From Syntrophales bacterium (lineage in GTDB: Bacteria > Desulfobacterota > Syntrophia > Syntrophales > UBA2210), in contig JALNXD010000001.1 of assembly GCA_023230565.1 (NCBI GenBank), positions 186,001-250,000 of the forward strand: DNA of 64,000 nucleotides. Reading direction: 5' to 3'. The first letter of the stretch is position 1; every line of letters starts with the position of its first letter. Positions 35,673 to 44,539 of the stretch are shown here, one piece after another. The notes below the pieces were generated by a model that saw only the letters and a list, made by a program, of their open reading frames with translations, made no database searches and was not told the origin of the DNA. Both the position numbers and the translations under genes were made by a program.

Positions 35673-36494
35673 TCATTCGTATTCGCCTTCAAGAGATATC
35701 AGTTTCGACGTGACGTGCTCTCCGTAAAACAGGCAGGCAAGCCTGTCAAATCTGGCGCAATCATCAGTTGTAAAAAATATTCTCTTTCCCTGCTTACCTA
35801 TTTTTCTTTCAATTTCTTTATGCCGACTCAAATAGTCTCTCATTTTTTCGGCCACTATAGGTCCCTGTTCGATAACCGACACCTCCTCGGGTATATGCCG
35901 GCAAATTTTTTTCATTAAGATAGGATAATGCGTGCAGGCCAGCAAGATGGCTTCAATTTCAGCCATTTTTTCGAACAATTTTTCAATATACGATGAAATG
36001 ACCACATCTGTGCTTCTCCAATCCTGCTCCCCAGATTCTACAATAGGAACAAGCAGAGGGCAAGACTGTTGCGCGATAAGAACAGCCGGATCGAGTTTAT
36101 GGATTTCAGTTAGATATGCACCGGATCTTACGACTCCCTCTGTAGCGAGGATCCCTACACTTTTAAATCCTTTTTCGAATACTGCTTCAGCCGAAGGCCG
36201 AATAACTCCGAGAACACGGCGGTCCGGAAAGGCAACCGGGAGATATTCCTGTTGGATCCTTCTCAATGCATTTGCTGAAGCGGTATTGCAGGCAACTACA
36301 ATGAGGGGGCATCCCTGATTAAAAAGGAATCCGACCGCCTGTCTGGTAAATTTGTATACAAGGGAAGGCGAGCGGGTTCCGTATGGAACTCGTGCATTAT
36401 CTCCCAGGTAGAGATAATTGTACTCGGGAAGAAAATTGACTACACTCTTCATTATAGTGAGACCACCGAAACCGGAATCGAAAAAACCTATCAT
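35673..36494 (-). CDS. murI: Glutamate racemase
   Basis: 273 residues. The first catalytic Cys is in VVACNTASANALR near residue 73 and the second in LLACTHYPIL near 184; IGFFDSGFGGLT opens the protein. It provides D-glutamate for peptidoglycan. The ATG at 36494 has GAGGTG upstream and gives the family start; an in-frame start at 36545 adds an unlikely leader. Confidence 0.94.
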   Translation of the reverse strand: MIGFFDSGFGGLTIMKSVVNFLPEYNYLYLGDNARVPYGTRSPSLVYKFTRQAVGFLFNQGCPLIVVACNTASANALRRIQQEYLPVAFPDRRVLGVIRPSAEAVFEKGFKSVGILATEGVVRSGAYLTEIHKLDPAVLIAQQSCPLLVPIVESGEQDWRSTDVVISSYIEKLFEKMAEIEAILLACTHYPILMKKICRHIPEEVSVIEQGPIVAEKMRDYLSRHKEIERKIGKQGKRIFFTTDDCARFDRLACLFYGEHVTSKLISLEGEYE

Positions 36495-36639
36495 AAAAAA
36501 TTGCACCTCAACACATATGCAAAATAGGGGAAAAAAATGATTCATTGGAGTGTAGCAGTTTAATTGTCAAAGTCACAACAAAAATCTTGCCTTATCAGAT
36601 CTTATTCAATAAGATCCAGCCTCACAAAGGGGAAATCGA

Positions 36640-38163
36640 ATGATTGTTAAAGTAGCTACCGGCGCCATAATCGGTATCGAATCACGTCCCGTTGATGTTG
36701 AAATTGATGTCTCACAAGGACTTCCTCAATTTTCAACTGTCGGGCTTCCGGATGTTACTGTAAAGGAAAGCAAAGACAGAGTTAAATCTGCAATCAAAAA
36801 CTCGGGGTACAGTTTTCCTAAACACAGAGTTACCGTCAATCTGGCACCTGCAGAAATCAGAAAAGAAGGTGCATCGTTCGACCTTCCCATTGCAGTTGGA
36901 ATACTGGCAGCCCAGTCAATTATTGAAAAATCCCGACTTGCCAATTATATGATTATAGGAGAACTCTCTCTCGATGGCAGCATAAAGCCGGTGAATGGGA
37001 TCCTTTCAGCTGCCTTTCAGGCAAAGCAGTCAGGGTTTAAAGGGATCATACTTCCCCGGCAAAACCGTCTGGAAGCAGCCATGGTGGATTCTATTGATGT
37101 TATTGCCGCTGAGTATCTGTCCGATGTCGTAGACTTCCTTAATAGTGCCCGGGAAATAGAGCCGACCAGGATTGACAGGGCGGATCTTTTTTTCAAAAGT
37201 CACACGTATTCCTTCGATTTCTGTGAGGTAGGCGGCCAGATGCACACAAAAAGAGCCCTTGAAATTGCTGCAGCCGGAGGGCATAATTTATTGATGATTG
37301 GCCCTCCCGGCTCCGGTAAAACAATGCTTGCACAAAGACTTGTCACAATTCTTCCTGACCTCTCTTTTGAAGAAGCCATAGAAACCACAAAGATACATTC
37401 TGTTGCCGGCATTCGGGAACGAGGCTCAATGCTGATGGAATCGCGCCCGTTTCGTGCCCCGCATCATTCAGTTTCAGATGCCGGACTTGTCGGAGGAGGA
37501 CATATCCCCCGCCCCGGAGAAATAAGCCTCGCCCATAATGGAGTGCTTTTTTTAGACGAGTTTCCCGAATTCAAGCGGAATGTATTAGAAGTACTCCGGC
37601 AGCCGCTCGAAGAAGGCGCTGTAACTATCACCCGTGCTGCCTTGACGGCGCGTTATCCGGCTCGCTTCATGCTGGTCGCTGCAATGAATCCCTGTCCGTG
37701 CGGTTATTTCACTGATCCGCAGCATACCTGCAGATGCACACCTCAACAGATACGCCAGTATCGTGCAAAGATATCAGGTCCGCTTCTCGATCGGATAGAC
37801 ATTCATGTAGAGGTGCCTTCTATTCGATATCGCGATCTTATGACCAGAGACAGCGAATCCTCAAAAATTATAAAAAAGCGTGTTGAGGGAGCTCGTCTCA
37901 TACAGAAATCCCGGCTGAGCGGCAATTAGAAATGTAATGCTCATATGACGAATGAGGAAATACGAACTCACTGCCGTCTTGATGAAAAATCAAAACAATT
38001 AATAGAAATGGCTGTAGATACTCTGGGAATCTCTGCCAGGGCCTATACAAAAATAATCAAAGTAGCCCGCACAATTGCCGATCTGGAAAGTGAAGAATCC
38101 ATCGAGTCCCATCACGTTTCCGAAGCCATACAGTATAGAAATCTTGATAGAATTGCAATTTAG
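36640..38163 (+). pseudogene. comM: YifB/ComM-family AAA+ ATPase interrupted by in-frame TAG
   Basis: The family is about 500 residues; here 429 codons are followed by TAG (37927-37929), then the same frame continues for five codons and on through MTNEEIRTHCRLDEKSKQLI to a normal end at 38163. No base has been gained or lost. The first part holds the N-terminal ChlI/Lon-like domain, Walker A GPPGSGKTM, Walker B VLFLDEFPEF and the CxC zinc segment NPCPCGYF. The second part is the C-terminal helical domain ending SEAIQYRNLDR. ATG 37945 has no ribosome binding site, so restart is unlikely. ComM drives branch migration in natural transformation. A nonsense mutation, a sequencing error, or suppression are all possible. 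Confidence 0.85.
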
Positions 38164-38232
38164 TGCTAGAAATTCATGAACGCATGTTCATCACTGAATT
38201 CGAAAAGATATTTGGAATAGAGAGGATCAATC

Positions 38233-39306
38233 ATGGAGATCAGAATAATAAACGTTGCTCCGGAAGCTCAAAAACCGAAACCGGCCGATGAATCTACCTT
38301 AGGCTTTGGAAAGAGGATGACCGATCATATGTTCATAATGCATTATAAAAGTGAAAAGGGGTGGTATGACCCTTCAATCATTCCATATGGCCCTCTTTCA
38401 CTCGACCCCGCGACAATGTGCCTTCACTACGGTCAGGAGATTTTCGAAGGCATGAAAGCATACAGAGGGAAAGATGACAACATTTATCTTTTCAGACCAA
38501 TGGAAAATATCAAGAGGATGAACATTTCGGCCGAACGTCTCTGCATGCCTCTTGTCGATCCCGATTTTTTTATGGATGCTTTGAAAAAACTGGTCCTTCT
38601 TGAAAAAGACTGGATACCGCATGGCGAGGGGACATCCTTATACATAAGACCGACCATGATCTCATCTGAAGTGGCCCTGGGGGTTCATCCGTCAAATTCC
38701 TTCATCTTCTTTATAATTCTCGGTCCCGTAGGCGCTTACTATCCTGAAGGATTCAGTCCAACAAAAATTTATGTGAGCGACAAGTATGTCCGGGCGTGTC
38801 CCGGCGGAGTCGGAAACTGCAAGGCGGCGGGTAATTATGCCGCCAGCCTGTATGCCAGCAGTGAGGCAGAAGAAATGGGCTATACGCAGGTGCTCTGGCT
38901 TGATGCAATTCATCGCAAGTACATAGAAGAAGTAGGAACAAGCAATATTTTTGCCGTCTTAGACGGAGTGCTCACCACACCTCCATTAGCGGGAAGCATA
39001 CTCCCCGGCATTACCCGCGATTCAGTACTTTGCCTTGCAAAAAGTTGGGGTGTACCTGTCGAAGAAAGACAGGTGGCAATTGATGAATTAATTGAAAGCC
39101 AGAAAAGGGGGACTCTGAAGGAGGTATTTGCCTCCGGTACAGCCGCTGTAATTTCTCCGGTAGGGTTGATCCATTACAAAGGGACGGAATATGCTATTAA
39201 TGGAGGCCGGGTCGGATCGCTTACAGAGCAACTTTACAATGAAATACTGCAGATTCAGTACGGCAATAAAGAAGATCCTTTCGGCTGGAGGCTAAAAATA
39301 TCATAG
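38233..39306 (+). CDS. ilvE: Branched-chain amino-acid aminotransferase
   Basis: 357 residues, a PLP fold type IV enzyme. GQEIFEGMKAYRG near residues 65-77 and the catalytic Lys in GNCKAAGNYAAS near 197 are seen, as is EEVGTSNIFAV. The length and the N-terminal extension fit the eukaryote-like BCAT group. It transfers the amino group between glutamate and valine, leucine or isoleucine. Single gene with GAGAGGA before the ATG. Confidence 0.93.
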   Translation: MEIRIINVAPEAQKPKPADESTLGFGKRMTDHMFIMHYKSEKGWYDPSIIPYGPLSLDPATMCLHYGQEIFEGMKAYRGKDDNIYLFRPMENIKRMNISAERLCMPLVDPDFFMDALKKLVLLEKDWIPHGEGTSLYIRPTMISSEVALGVHPSNSFIFFIILGPVGAYYPEGFSPTKIYVSDKYVRACPGGVGNCKAAGNYAASLYASSEAEEMGYTQVLWLDAIHRKYIEEVGTSNIFAVLDGVLTTPPLAGSILPGITRDSVLCLAKSWGVPVEERQVAIDELIESQKRGTLKEVFASGTAAVISPVGLIHYKGTEYAINGGRVGSLTEQLYNEILQIQYGNKEDPFGWRLKIS

Positions 39307-39375
39307 CGTAATGTATTGTAAAATAACCTTTAAGAGCAGTATTGGTAAATCAACAAATAGCAGGCAGCGGTACAA

Positions 39376-40056
39376 ATGTTAAAAAGATTAGTAAAATATC
39401 TGTTTATGCTCTTCCTTGCCGTATTCATGGCAATGATGCAGTTCGGGAATGATGCATTTTCCGAAGAAACTCTTGACCATCTTGTAATGAAGGTGCAAAA
39501 TTTCTACGAGCACACCGAAGATTTTGAAGTATCATTCGTCCACAAGGTCCCCGTAAGGATTACGGGAAATATTATCATTGAACATGGAACTTTTTTCTAT
39601 AAAAAACCCAAACGGCTGCGCTGGGAGTACAAAGAGCCTGAGGGAAAGACGATTGTCGTAAATCCCGAATTCATGTGGTTTTATTTGCCGGACGATAATA
39701 AAGTCTTTGTTCAGGAAACAGAAGCCGCCCTTCAATCCCAGCTTGCAGTGAAATTCCTCGCCGGTTTGGGGAATCTGAAACAGGATTTTGAGATCACTTT
39801 TAAGGAGCCTTCCCATATCGATAAAGAAGGAAATTATTTAATCAATCTGACACCGAAAGGACCGGCAGGAGGTATCCGGAATCTTACTCTTACAATCGAT
39901 AAGTCAGAGTATTTTGTGACAGGATACAGCCTCACTGATTTATATGGAAACAAAAATGTATATGTCTTTCAGAATATTTTAATAAACAAAGGCTTGCCCG
40001 ATTCTCTTTTTGAATACGAACCTCCTTCAGGAGTAAAAATAGAAAAGCTTTCCTGA
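39376..40056 (+). CDS. lolA: Outer-membrane lipoprotein carrier LolA
   Basis: 226 residues. A signal peptide of about 30 residues is followed by the LolA fold: FYEHTEDFEVSFVHK, GTFFYKKPKRLRWEYKEPEG and the C-terminal FEYEPPSGVKI. It ferries lipoproteins across the periplasm to LolB. Its presence supports a Gram-negative envelope. Confidence 0.92.
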   Translation: MLKRLVKYLFMLFLAVFMAMMQFGNDAFSEETLDHLVMKVQNFYEHTEDFEVSFVHKVPVRITGNIIIEHGTFFYKKPKRLRWEYKEPEGKTIVVNPEFMWFYLPDDNKVFVQETEAALQSQLAVKFLAGLGNLKQDFEITFKEPSHIDKEGNYLINLTPKGPAGGIRNLTLTIDKSEYFVTGYSLTDLYGNKNVYVFQNILINKGLPDSLFEYEPPSGVKIEKLS

Positions 40057-40072
40057 TCGGGGATGCCGTTCG

Positions 40073-40297
40073 TTATCTCCCCTTAAAAATGTAAATGAGA
40101 AAAGAAACAATCACGCTGATAATGAGAGATGTAACTATTGGAAAATAAAAGGTTCCATATTTGCCTTTCAGATGAATATCTCCCGGAAGCTGTCCAATCC
40201 ATGAAGGAAATCTTCCGGTAAAGGCCAGAAGGGCGCCAAAAAAGATAATTATCAGTCCTGTCACAATAAGTATTTTTCCAAGCGGTACCAGGTTCAT
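40073..40297 (-). CDS. DUF2905 small membrane protein
   Basis: 74 residues with two membrane segments. The middle PSWIGQLPGDIHLKGKYGTF is the hallmark of DUF2905. Function unknown. It overlaps the radical SAM gene upstream by four bases, so the two are translationally coupled. Confidence 0.88.
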   Translation of the reverse strand: MNLVPLGKILIVTGLIIIFFGALLAFTGRFPSWIGQLPGDIHLKGKYGTFYFPIVTSLIISVIVSFLIYIFKGR

Positions 40298-41277
40298 ATT
40301 TTCCCTCTTGTGTAAAAGCTGCCAAACGGATCAGTTTTACTGAAATCAGGAAGAAAATTTTCACTATTGCCTTCCTGAATGAACAGGTATTCGAACCCTA
40401 AATCCATAGCCTTGTTCACAACCCGGTCATATTCCAATTGGGTCACCTTGCGCCCTAAAAATGGATGTCCCTTCACCAGCGGAATTGGCGTATATTGGGA
40501 CATAATGCTCAGAGGGACCGATGCTGAAAACGTTTCCCGTATCGCCCTCAAAACCCTGAAGCTGTTTTCAGGCATTCCGGGCAATACCAAATGACGTATT
40601 ATTATCCCTTTTCGGGCAATTTCGTTTTCTACCTCCAGCCCGTCCCCCACCTGGCGGATCATCTCCCCTATCGCCTCCAGAGCATGAATCCCGTAATCGC
40701 CTACTCCGGACAGGGAAGACGCACATTCTCCCGGTGCATATTTGAAATCGGGCATATAGATATCGATTACTCCCTGCAGCAATTTAATCGATTCAATGCT
40801 CTCGTATCCTCCGCAATTATAAACGAGAGGAAGCGAAAACCCTTTTTCTGCGGCCTTTATCAATCCGCCGAAAAAACCTGCCAAATGAGGTGTACCCGAT
40901 ATCAATTCTACATTGTGACATCCTTGATCTTGAAGATCTAGCATTATTTCGGCACATTCCTGGGTATTGACAGACCTGCCGAAGTGGAGGTGACTTAACT
41001 GATAATTCTGGCAATAGATACATCTCATGTTACAAGAAGTAAAAAAAATTGCCCCCGCTCCTTTCTCCCCGGAAATGGGAGGCTCCTCACCAAAATGAGG
41101 AAGAGCGCTTTGGATCTCAAGAGAAGCGGAAAGATTGCAAAAACCATGTTCACCCTTTAATCTGTTGGTACCGCATCTTCTCGGACACAGTGAACACGAA
41201 CGAATGATCTCTGCGAGTTTTTTTTCACGCAATCCGAGTATCCCTTTTTCAAAAAGCCCGATAAACCCTGGTATCAT
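40294..41277 (-). CDS. Radical SAM protein, PflA-like (AmmeMemoRadiSam-related family)
   Basis: 327 residues. An N-terminal four-cysteine segment (SCSLCPRRCG then GFCN) is followed by the SAM cluster motif TSCNMRCIYCQNY near residues 72-84 and the barrel with SGTPHLAG. This is the layout of the pyruvate-formate-lyase-activase-like family often annotated only as radical SAM protein. The ATG shares its first base with the stop of the patatin gene (TAATG), which fixes the start. Substrate unknown. Confidence 0.85.
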   Translation of the reverse strand: MIPGFIGLFEKGILGLREKKLAEIIRSCSLCPRRCGTNRLKGEHGFCNLSASLEIQSALPHFGEEPPISGEKGAGAIFFTSCNMRCIYCQNYQLSHLHFGRSVNTQECAEIMLDLQDQGCHNVELISGTPHLAGFFGGLIKAAEKGFSLPLVYNCGGYESIESIKLLQGVIDIYMPDFKYAPGECASSLSGVGDYGIHALEAIGEMIRQVGDGLEVENEIARKGIIIRHLVLPGMPENSFRVLRAIRETFSASVPLSIMSQYTPIPLVKGHPFLGRKVTQLEYDRVVNKAMDLGFEYLFIQEGNSENFLPDFSKTDPFGSFYTRGKI

Positions 41278-42356
41278 TATATTCTGACGGTCACTTCCTT
41301 CAACTTGTTTGCTTGAAGAAGTTCGATAAATTCCTCTCCTAAATGTTCCGATTCCCGTACTACATCCTTCCATCTTTTGATTCTTTCCGGCGGATTGTCC
41401 GCAAATTCATAAAAGTCTCGACGTGTGGGTATTTTTCCACCCGGAAGCCGTTTCACAAAATCTTCCGTCGGATGTATCAGAAGCAGATTTTCGGTCATAG
41501 AAGATGACGGTTTGCGGTATTTCAGATATCGATCAAACCAGCTTGGAATTAACCGTGCTTCATGATGAAACATGAGAACGACATCACTCTTTCCTTTCCT
41601 GCCGTAATTCTGGTTGAAATGGTAATCAACCATACCTCCGTCCCTATAGATACCACGGGGCGCTCCGAAAATATTTCTGACTCCGGCTGCAGCCAGCGGC
41701 ACTGCTGAGGATGCAAGAAGTGCAGATTTAAAATTTGCTTCATTAAGCGCAACCGCAAGCCCTGAAAAGCTGCCATTCATGCATGATGGAGGGGGTAAGG
41801 CTCCACTATGAAAAAGAATACGCTGAAAAAAAGCATTCAACCCCATTGGATTGAAGACATTCAAGCTGCCAGCAAAAGCCAGGCCGAGGAACTGAAAAAG
41901 TCTTACCTCGGAGGCGGCCAGATGTTTGGCCCGCGCAGTAATAACAGAGAGGCGATATCTTCTGTTTGCCAAAGCAAAAGGAATTGCTCCATCTTCTATA
42001 TAGCTGTCTATCAGCCACTGCAGCGTATCAAGAATACTTTTCGATGATTCCTTCCGCCCAAATATCATCGAGATATAAGAATTAATCAGCTCCATATAGC
42101 TTTTTTCAGGTTCCGGCTGCACCCATGCGGCAAAACGCAGCGCACCTGCAGATGCGCCGATTAGCTGTACCGGATATTTGTTTCCTAACATGCCGGAATT
42201 CAAAAGTGAAAGATCAAATCCACTTGCAACAAGCCATCGGGGTCCCACAGCAGGTCCAATATACGTGAGAATACTATCCGGCTGCACACCGTCATTCATG
42301 ATCATTTTATAGACATTCTCACCCGCGCGAATTCCGATATGGAACATGTAAATCAC
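41277..42356 (-). CDS. Patatin-like phospholipase family protein
   Basis: 359 residues. The nucleophile elbow is IGASAGALR near residue 70 (GxSxG) and the catalytic Asp is in IYRDGGMVDYH near 247. The usual oxyanion-hole glycines near the start are altered (YIGPAVGPRWL), so catalytic strength is uncertain. It is coupled to the radical SAM and DUF2905 genes by overlaps, a three-gene unit. A start nine bases further on (42347) is also possible. Confidence 0.8.
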   Translation of the reverse strand: MIYMFHIGIRAGENVYKMIMNDGVQPDSILTYIGPAVGPRWLVASGFDLSLLNSGMLGNKYPVQLIGASAGALRFAAWVQPEPEKSYMELINSYISMIFGRKESSKSILDTLQWLIDSYIEDGAIPFALANRRYRLSVITARAKHLAASEVRLFQFLGLAFAGSLNVFNPMGLNAFFQRILFHSGALPPPSCMNGSFSGLAVALNEANFKSALLASSAVPLAAAGVRNIFGAPRGIYRDGGMVDYHFNQNYGRKGKSDVVLMFHHEARLIPSWFDRYLKYRKPSSSMTENLLLIHPTEDFVKRLPGGKIPTRRDFYEFADNPPERIKRWKDVVRESEHLGEEFIELLQANKLKEVTVRI

Positions 42357-42462
42357 ACCAATAGGGTTTCAAAGCAAAATTTATTTCATGCCGGAACGTA
42401 ACATAATGCGTATCCGGCAACCATTTGAATATGTGCAAGGGAGTTTTTCCGTACGGTCGACC

Positions 42463-42489
42463 TTGACAGGGCATCTTTTATACTATAAA
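42463..42489 (+). promoter_or_regulatory. proA-nadD promoter candidate
   Basis: TTGACA at 42463-42468 followed by TATAAA at 42484-42489. Spacing is 15 bases, shorter than ideal. It lies 70 bases before the proA start and rules out an in-frame start at 42388. Confidence 0.45.
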
Positions 42490-42558
42490 AATTCGTTAGG
42501 CAAAAGAATTTTACGAAACGCCTGCAATCAGCAATTTCATAGTTCCGGAGAGGATACC

Positions 42559-43818
42559 ATGTCCGAATTATCCCGTCAGGTTATGACGATAGCGAAGAAG
42601 GCAAAGGAAGCGGCAGCTATCCTGGCACATATTCCTACTGAGACAAAAAACAGAGCCCTAAAAGAAATGGCTTTGCAAATTGAGAATAGAACATCCGATT
42701 TGATACGCGAAAATGAAAAGGATGTAAAGGATGCCAAAATTAAAGGGCTTTCCGGCGCGATGCTGGACAGACTCACCTTAAATGAAAAGACAATCAATGA
42801 AATCGCCAAAGGCCTCATTGAGGTAGCGCAGTTACCCGACCCGGTAGGAAACGTTACTTCCATGTGGAAGCGTCCTAACGGCCTGATGGTGGGGAAAATG
42901 CGAATCCCTCTCGGAGTGATCGGCATCATTTACGAAGCACGGCCCAATGTCACGGCGGATGCTGCAGCCCTTTGTCTTAAATCTGGAAACAGCGTCATCT
43001 TACGGGGCGGTTCCGAGGCTATCAATTCGAATCTGGCAATCGCGCACATACTCCAGAACGTCCTCAAAAGAATGGAAATTCCCGAGGCAGCCATTCAGGC
43101 AGTACCTATGACAGATCGCGCCGCTGTTTCCGAACTGCTGAAGCTGGAAGAGTACATAGATCTCATAATCCCCAGGGGTGGAGAAGAACTGATAAGAACA
43201 GTGGTGAATCTCTCTAAAATACCTGTAATCAAACATTATAAAGGGGTGTGTCATGTATTCGTAGATGCTGATGCCGACCTGGAAATGGCAATTGACATAT
43301 CTCTGAATGCAAAGGCTCAGCGCCCCGGTGTCTGCAATGCGATGGAAACTCTTCTTGTCCATCAAGATATCGCAGCTGCATTTCTTCCTCGCCTTGCGGC
43401 AAAATTTAACGAAATAGGCGTGGCTCTCAGGGGCTGCGAAAGGACCCTCGAAATCCTTTCCGGCATTGAACCTGCCCGGGAATCCGATTGGTACGAAGAA
43501 TATCTTGATCTCATTCTCGCCGTACGAATTGTCGATGACATAGATCAGGCGATCGAGCATATCGAGAAATATGGTTCCCTTCATACGGAATCGATCGTAA
43601 CGCGCAATTACAAAAACGCACACCGTTTTATAAATGAAGTAAATTCCTCAACAGTATTGGCCAATGCTTCCACAAGATTCAGCGACGGTTTTCAACTCGG
43701 ACTGGGGGCAGAAATAGGCATCAGCACAACAAAACTGCACGCCTTCGGTCCGATGGGCCTGGAAGAACTCACAACAACCAAATTCATTATTTATGGAAAC
43801 GGACAGTTGCGAACATGA
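42559..43818 (+). CDS. proA: Gamma-glutamyl phosphate reductase
   Basis: 419 residues, normal length. YEARPNVTADAAALCLKSGN is the coenzyme region, and the catalytic Cys is in RPGVCNAMETLLVH near residue 256. It reduces glutamyl phosphate to the semialdehyde in proline synthesis, the step after ProB (17040). GGAGAGG before ATG 42559 decides the start. It overlaps nadD by four bases. Confidence 0.95.
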   Translation: MSELSRQVMTIAKKAKEAAAILAHIPTETKNRALKEMALQIENRTSDLIRENEKDVKDAKIKGLSGAMLDRLTLNEKTINEIAKGLIEVAQLPDPVGNVTSMWKRPNGLMVGKMRIPLGVIGIIYEARPNVTADAAALCLKSGNSVILRGGSEAINSNLAIAHILQNVLKRMEIPEAAIQAVPMTDRAAVSELLKLEEYIDLIIPRGGEELIRTVVNLSKIPVIKHYKGVCHVFVDADADLEMAIDISLNAKAQRPGVCNAMETLLVHQDIAAAFLPRLAAKFNEIGVALRGCERTLEILSGIEPARESDWYEEYLDLILAVRIVDDIDQAIEHIEKYGSLHTESIVTRNYKNAHRFINEVNSSTVLANASTRFSDGFQLGLGAEIGISTTKLHAFGPMGLEELTTTKFIIYGNGQLRT

Positions 43819-44462
43819 AAATCGGGCTTTTTGGAGGGACTTTCGACCCGATACACCTCGGACATTTAAGATGCGCCGAAGAAGTCCGGGAAATGTTCGG
43901 ACTCAAACAGGTTGTATTTATACCGGCCCTTCATCAGCCTCTGAAAGCGGGGCAGACAATTCTCCCTTTTCACCACCGTGAAAATATGATTAATTGCGCC
44001 ATCACCGATAATCAGTTTTTTTCGATTTCGGATCTCGAAAACCGCCGCAACGGGTATTCCTACTCAATTGACACTGTAAACTATTTCAAAAATCGAGGCA
44101 TGAGTGGCGATATGTACTATTTCATACTCGGCGAAGATGCCTTTAAAGATATAACTCAATGGAAACAGTGGGAAATGCTATTGACAAGCTGCAGCTTCAT
44201 AATTATGTCGCGTCCCGGATACACTATTGAGAAGCTCATCGATATACTTCCTTCCGATTTTGCTTCTACATTCACGTATGAGCATGAGCAAGAAGGCTAC
44301 AAAGGGATTGGAAATAATTATATCTATTTCAGGCAACTGACACAACTGGATATATCCTCGACCGACATCAGGCAACGTCTTGCACAAGGTCTTTCGATCC
44401 GTTACCTGGTTCCCGATACCGTAAGCAACTATATTCACGCAAATAAGCTTTACCACGTATAG
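43815..44462 (+). CDS. nadD: Nicotinate-nucleotide adenylyltransferase
   Basis: 215 residues. GLFGGTFDPIHLGHLR is the nucleotidyltransferase HxGH site and STDIRQRLAQG the ISSTxIR-like site. It joins ATP and nicotinate mononucleotide in NAD synthesis. Translation is coupled to proA, the common order in Desulfobacterota; nadA is at 52043. Confidence 0.95.
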   Translation: MKIGLFGGTFDPIHLGHLRCAEEVREMFGLKQVVFIPALHQPLKAGQTILPFHHRENMINCAITDNQFFSISDLENRRNGYSYSIDTVNYFKNRGMSGDMYYFILGEDAFKDITQWKQWEMLLTSCSFIIMSRPGYTIEKLIDILPSDFASTFTYEHEQEGYKGIGNNYIYFRQLTQLDISSTDIRQRLAQGLSIRYLVPDTVSNYIHANKLYHV

Positions 44463-44539
44463 TATAGCGTCAAACTGTCAGGCTGAGCTGGGCTAATTCC
44501 GCTCCTCCCTATTACCCAAAGGACTGTATCAGATCATCT

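Noticed and set aside
36640..38163. comM as two independent genes
   Set aside because: The second part has no ribosome binding site and matches only the C-terminal domain of the same family in the same frame.
42490..42545. A fifth copy of the inverted-repeat element before proA
   Set aside because: Only a short stretch near 42507-42525 resembles the right end; no left end or interior block was found.
42388..42558. In-frame N-terminal extension of proA
   Set aside because: The promoter candidate lies inside it and the ATG at 42559 has a good ribosome binding site and the family N-terminus.
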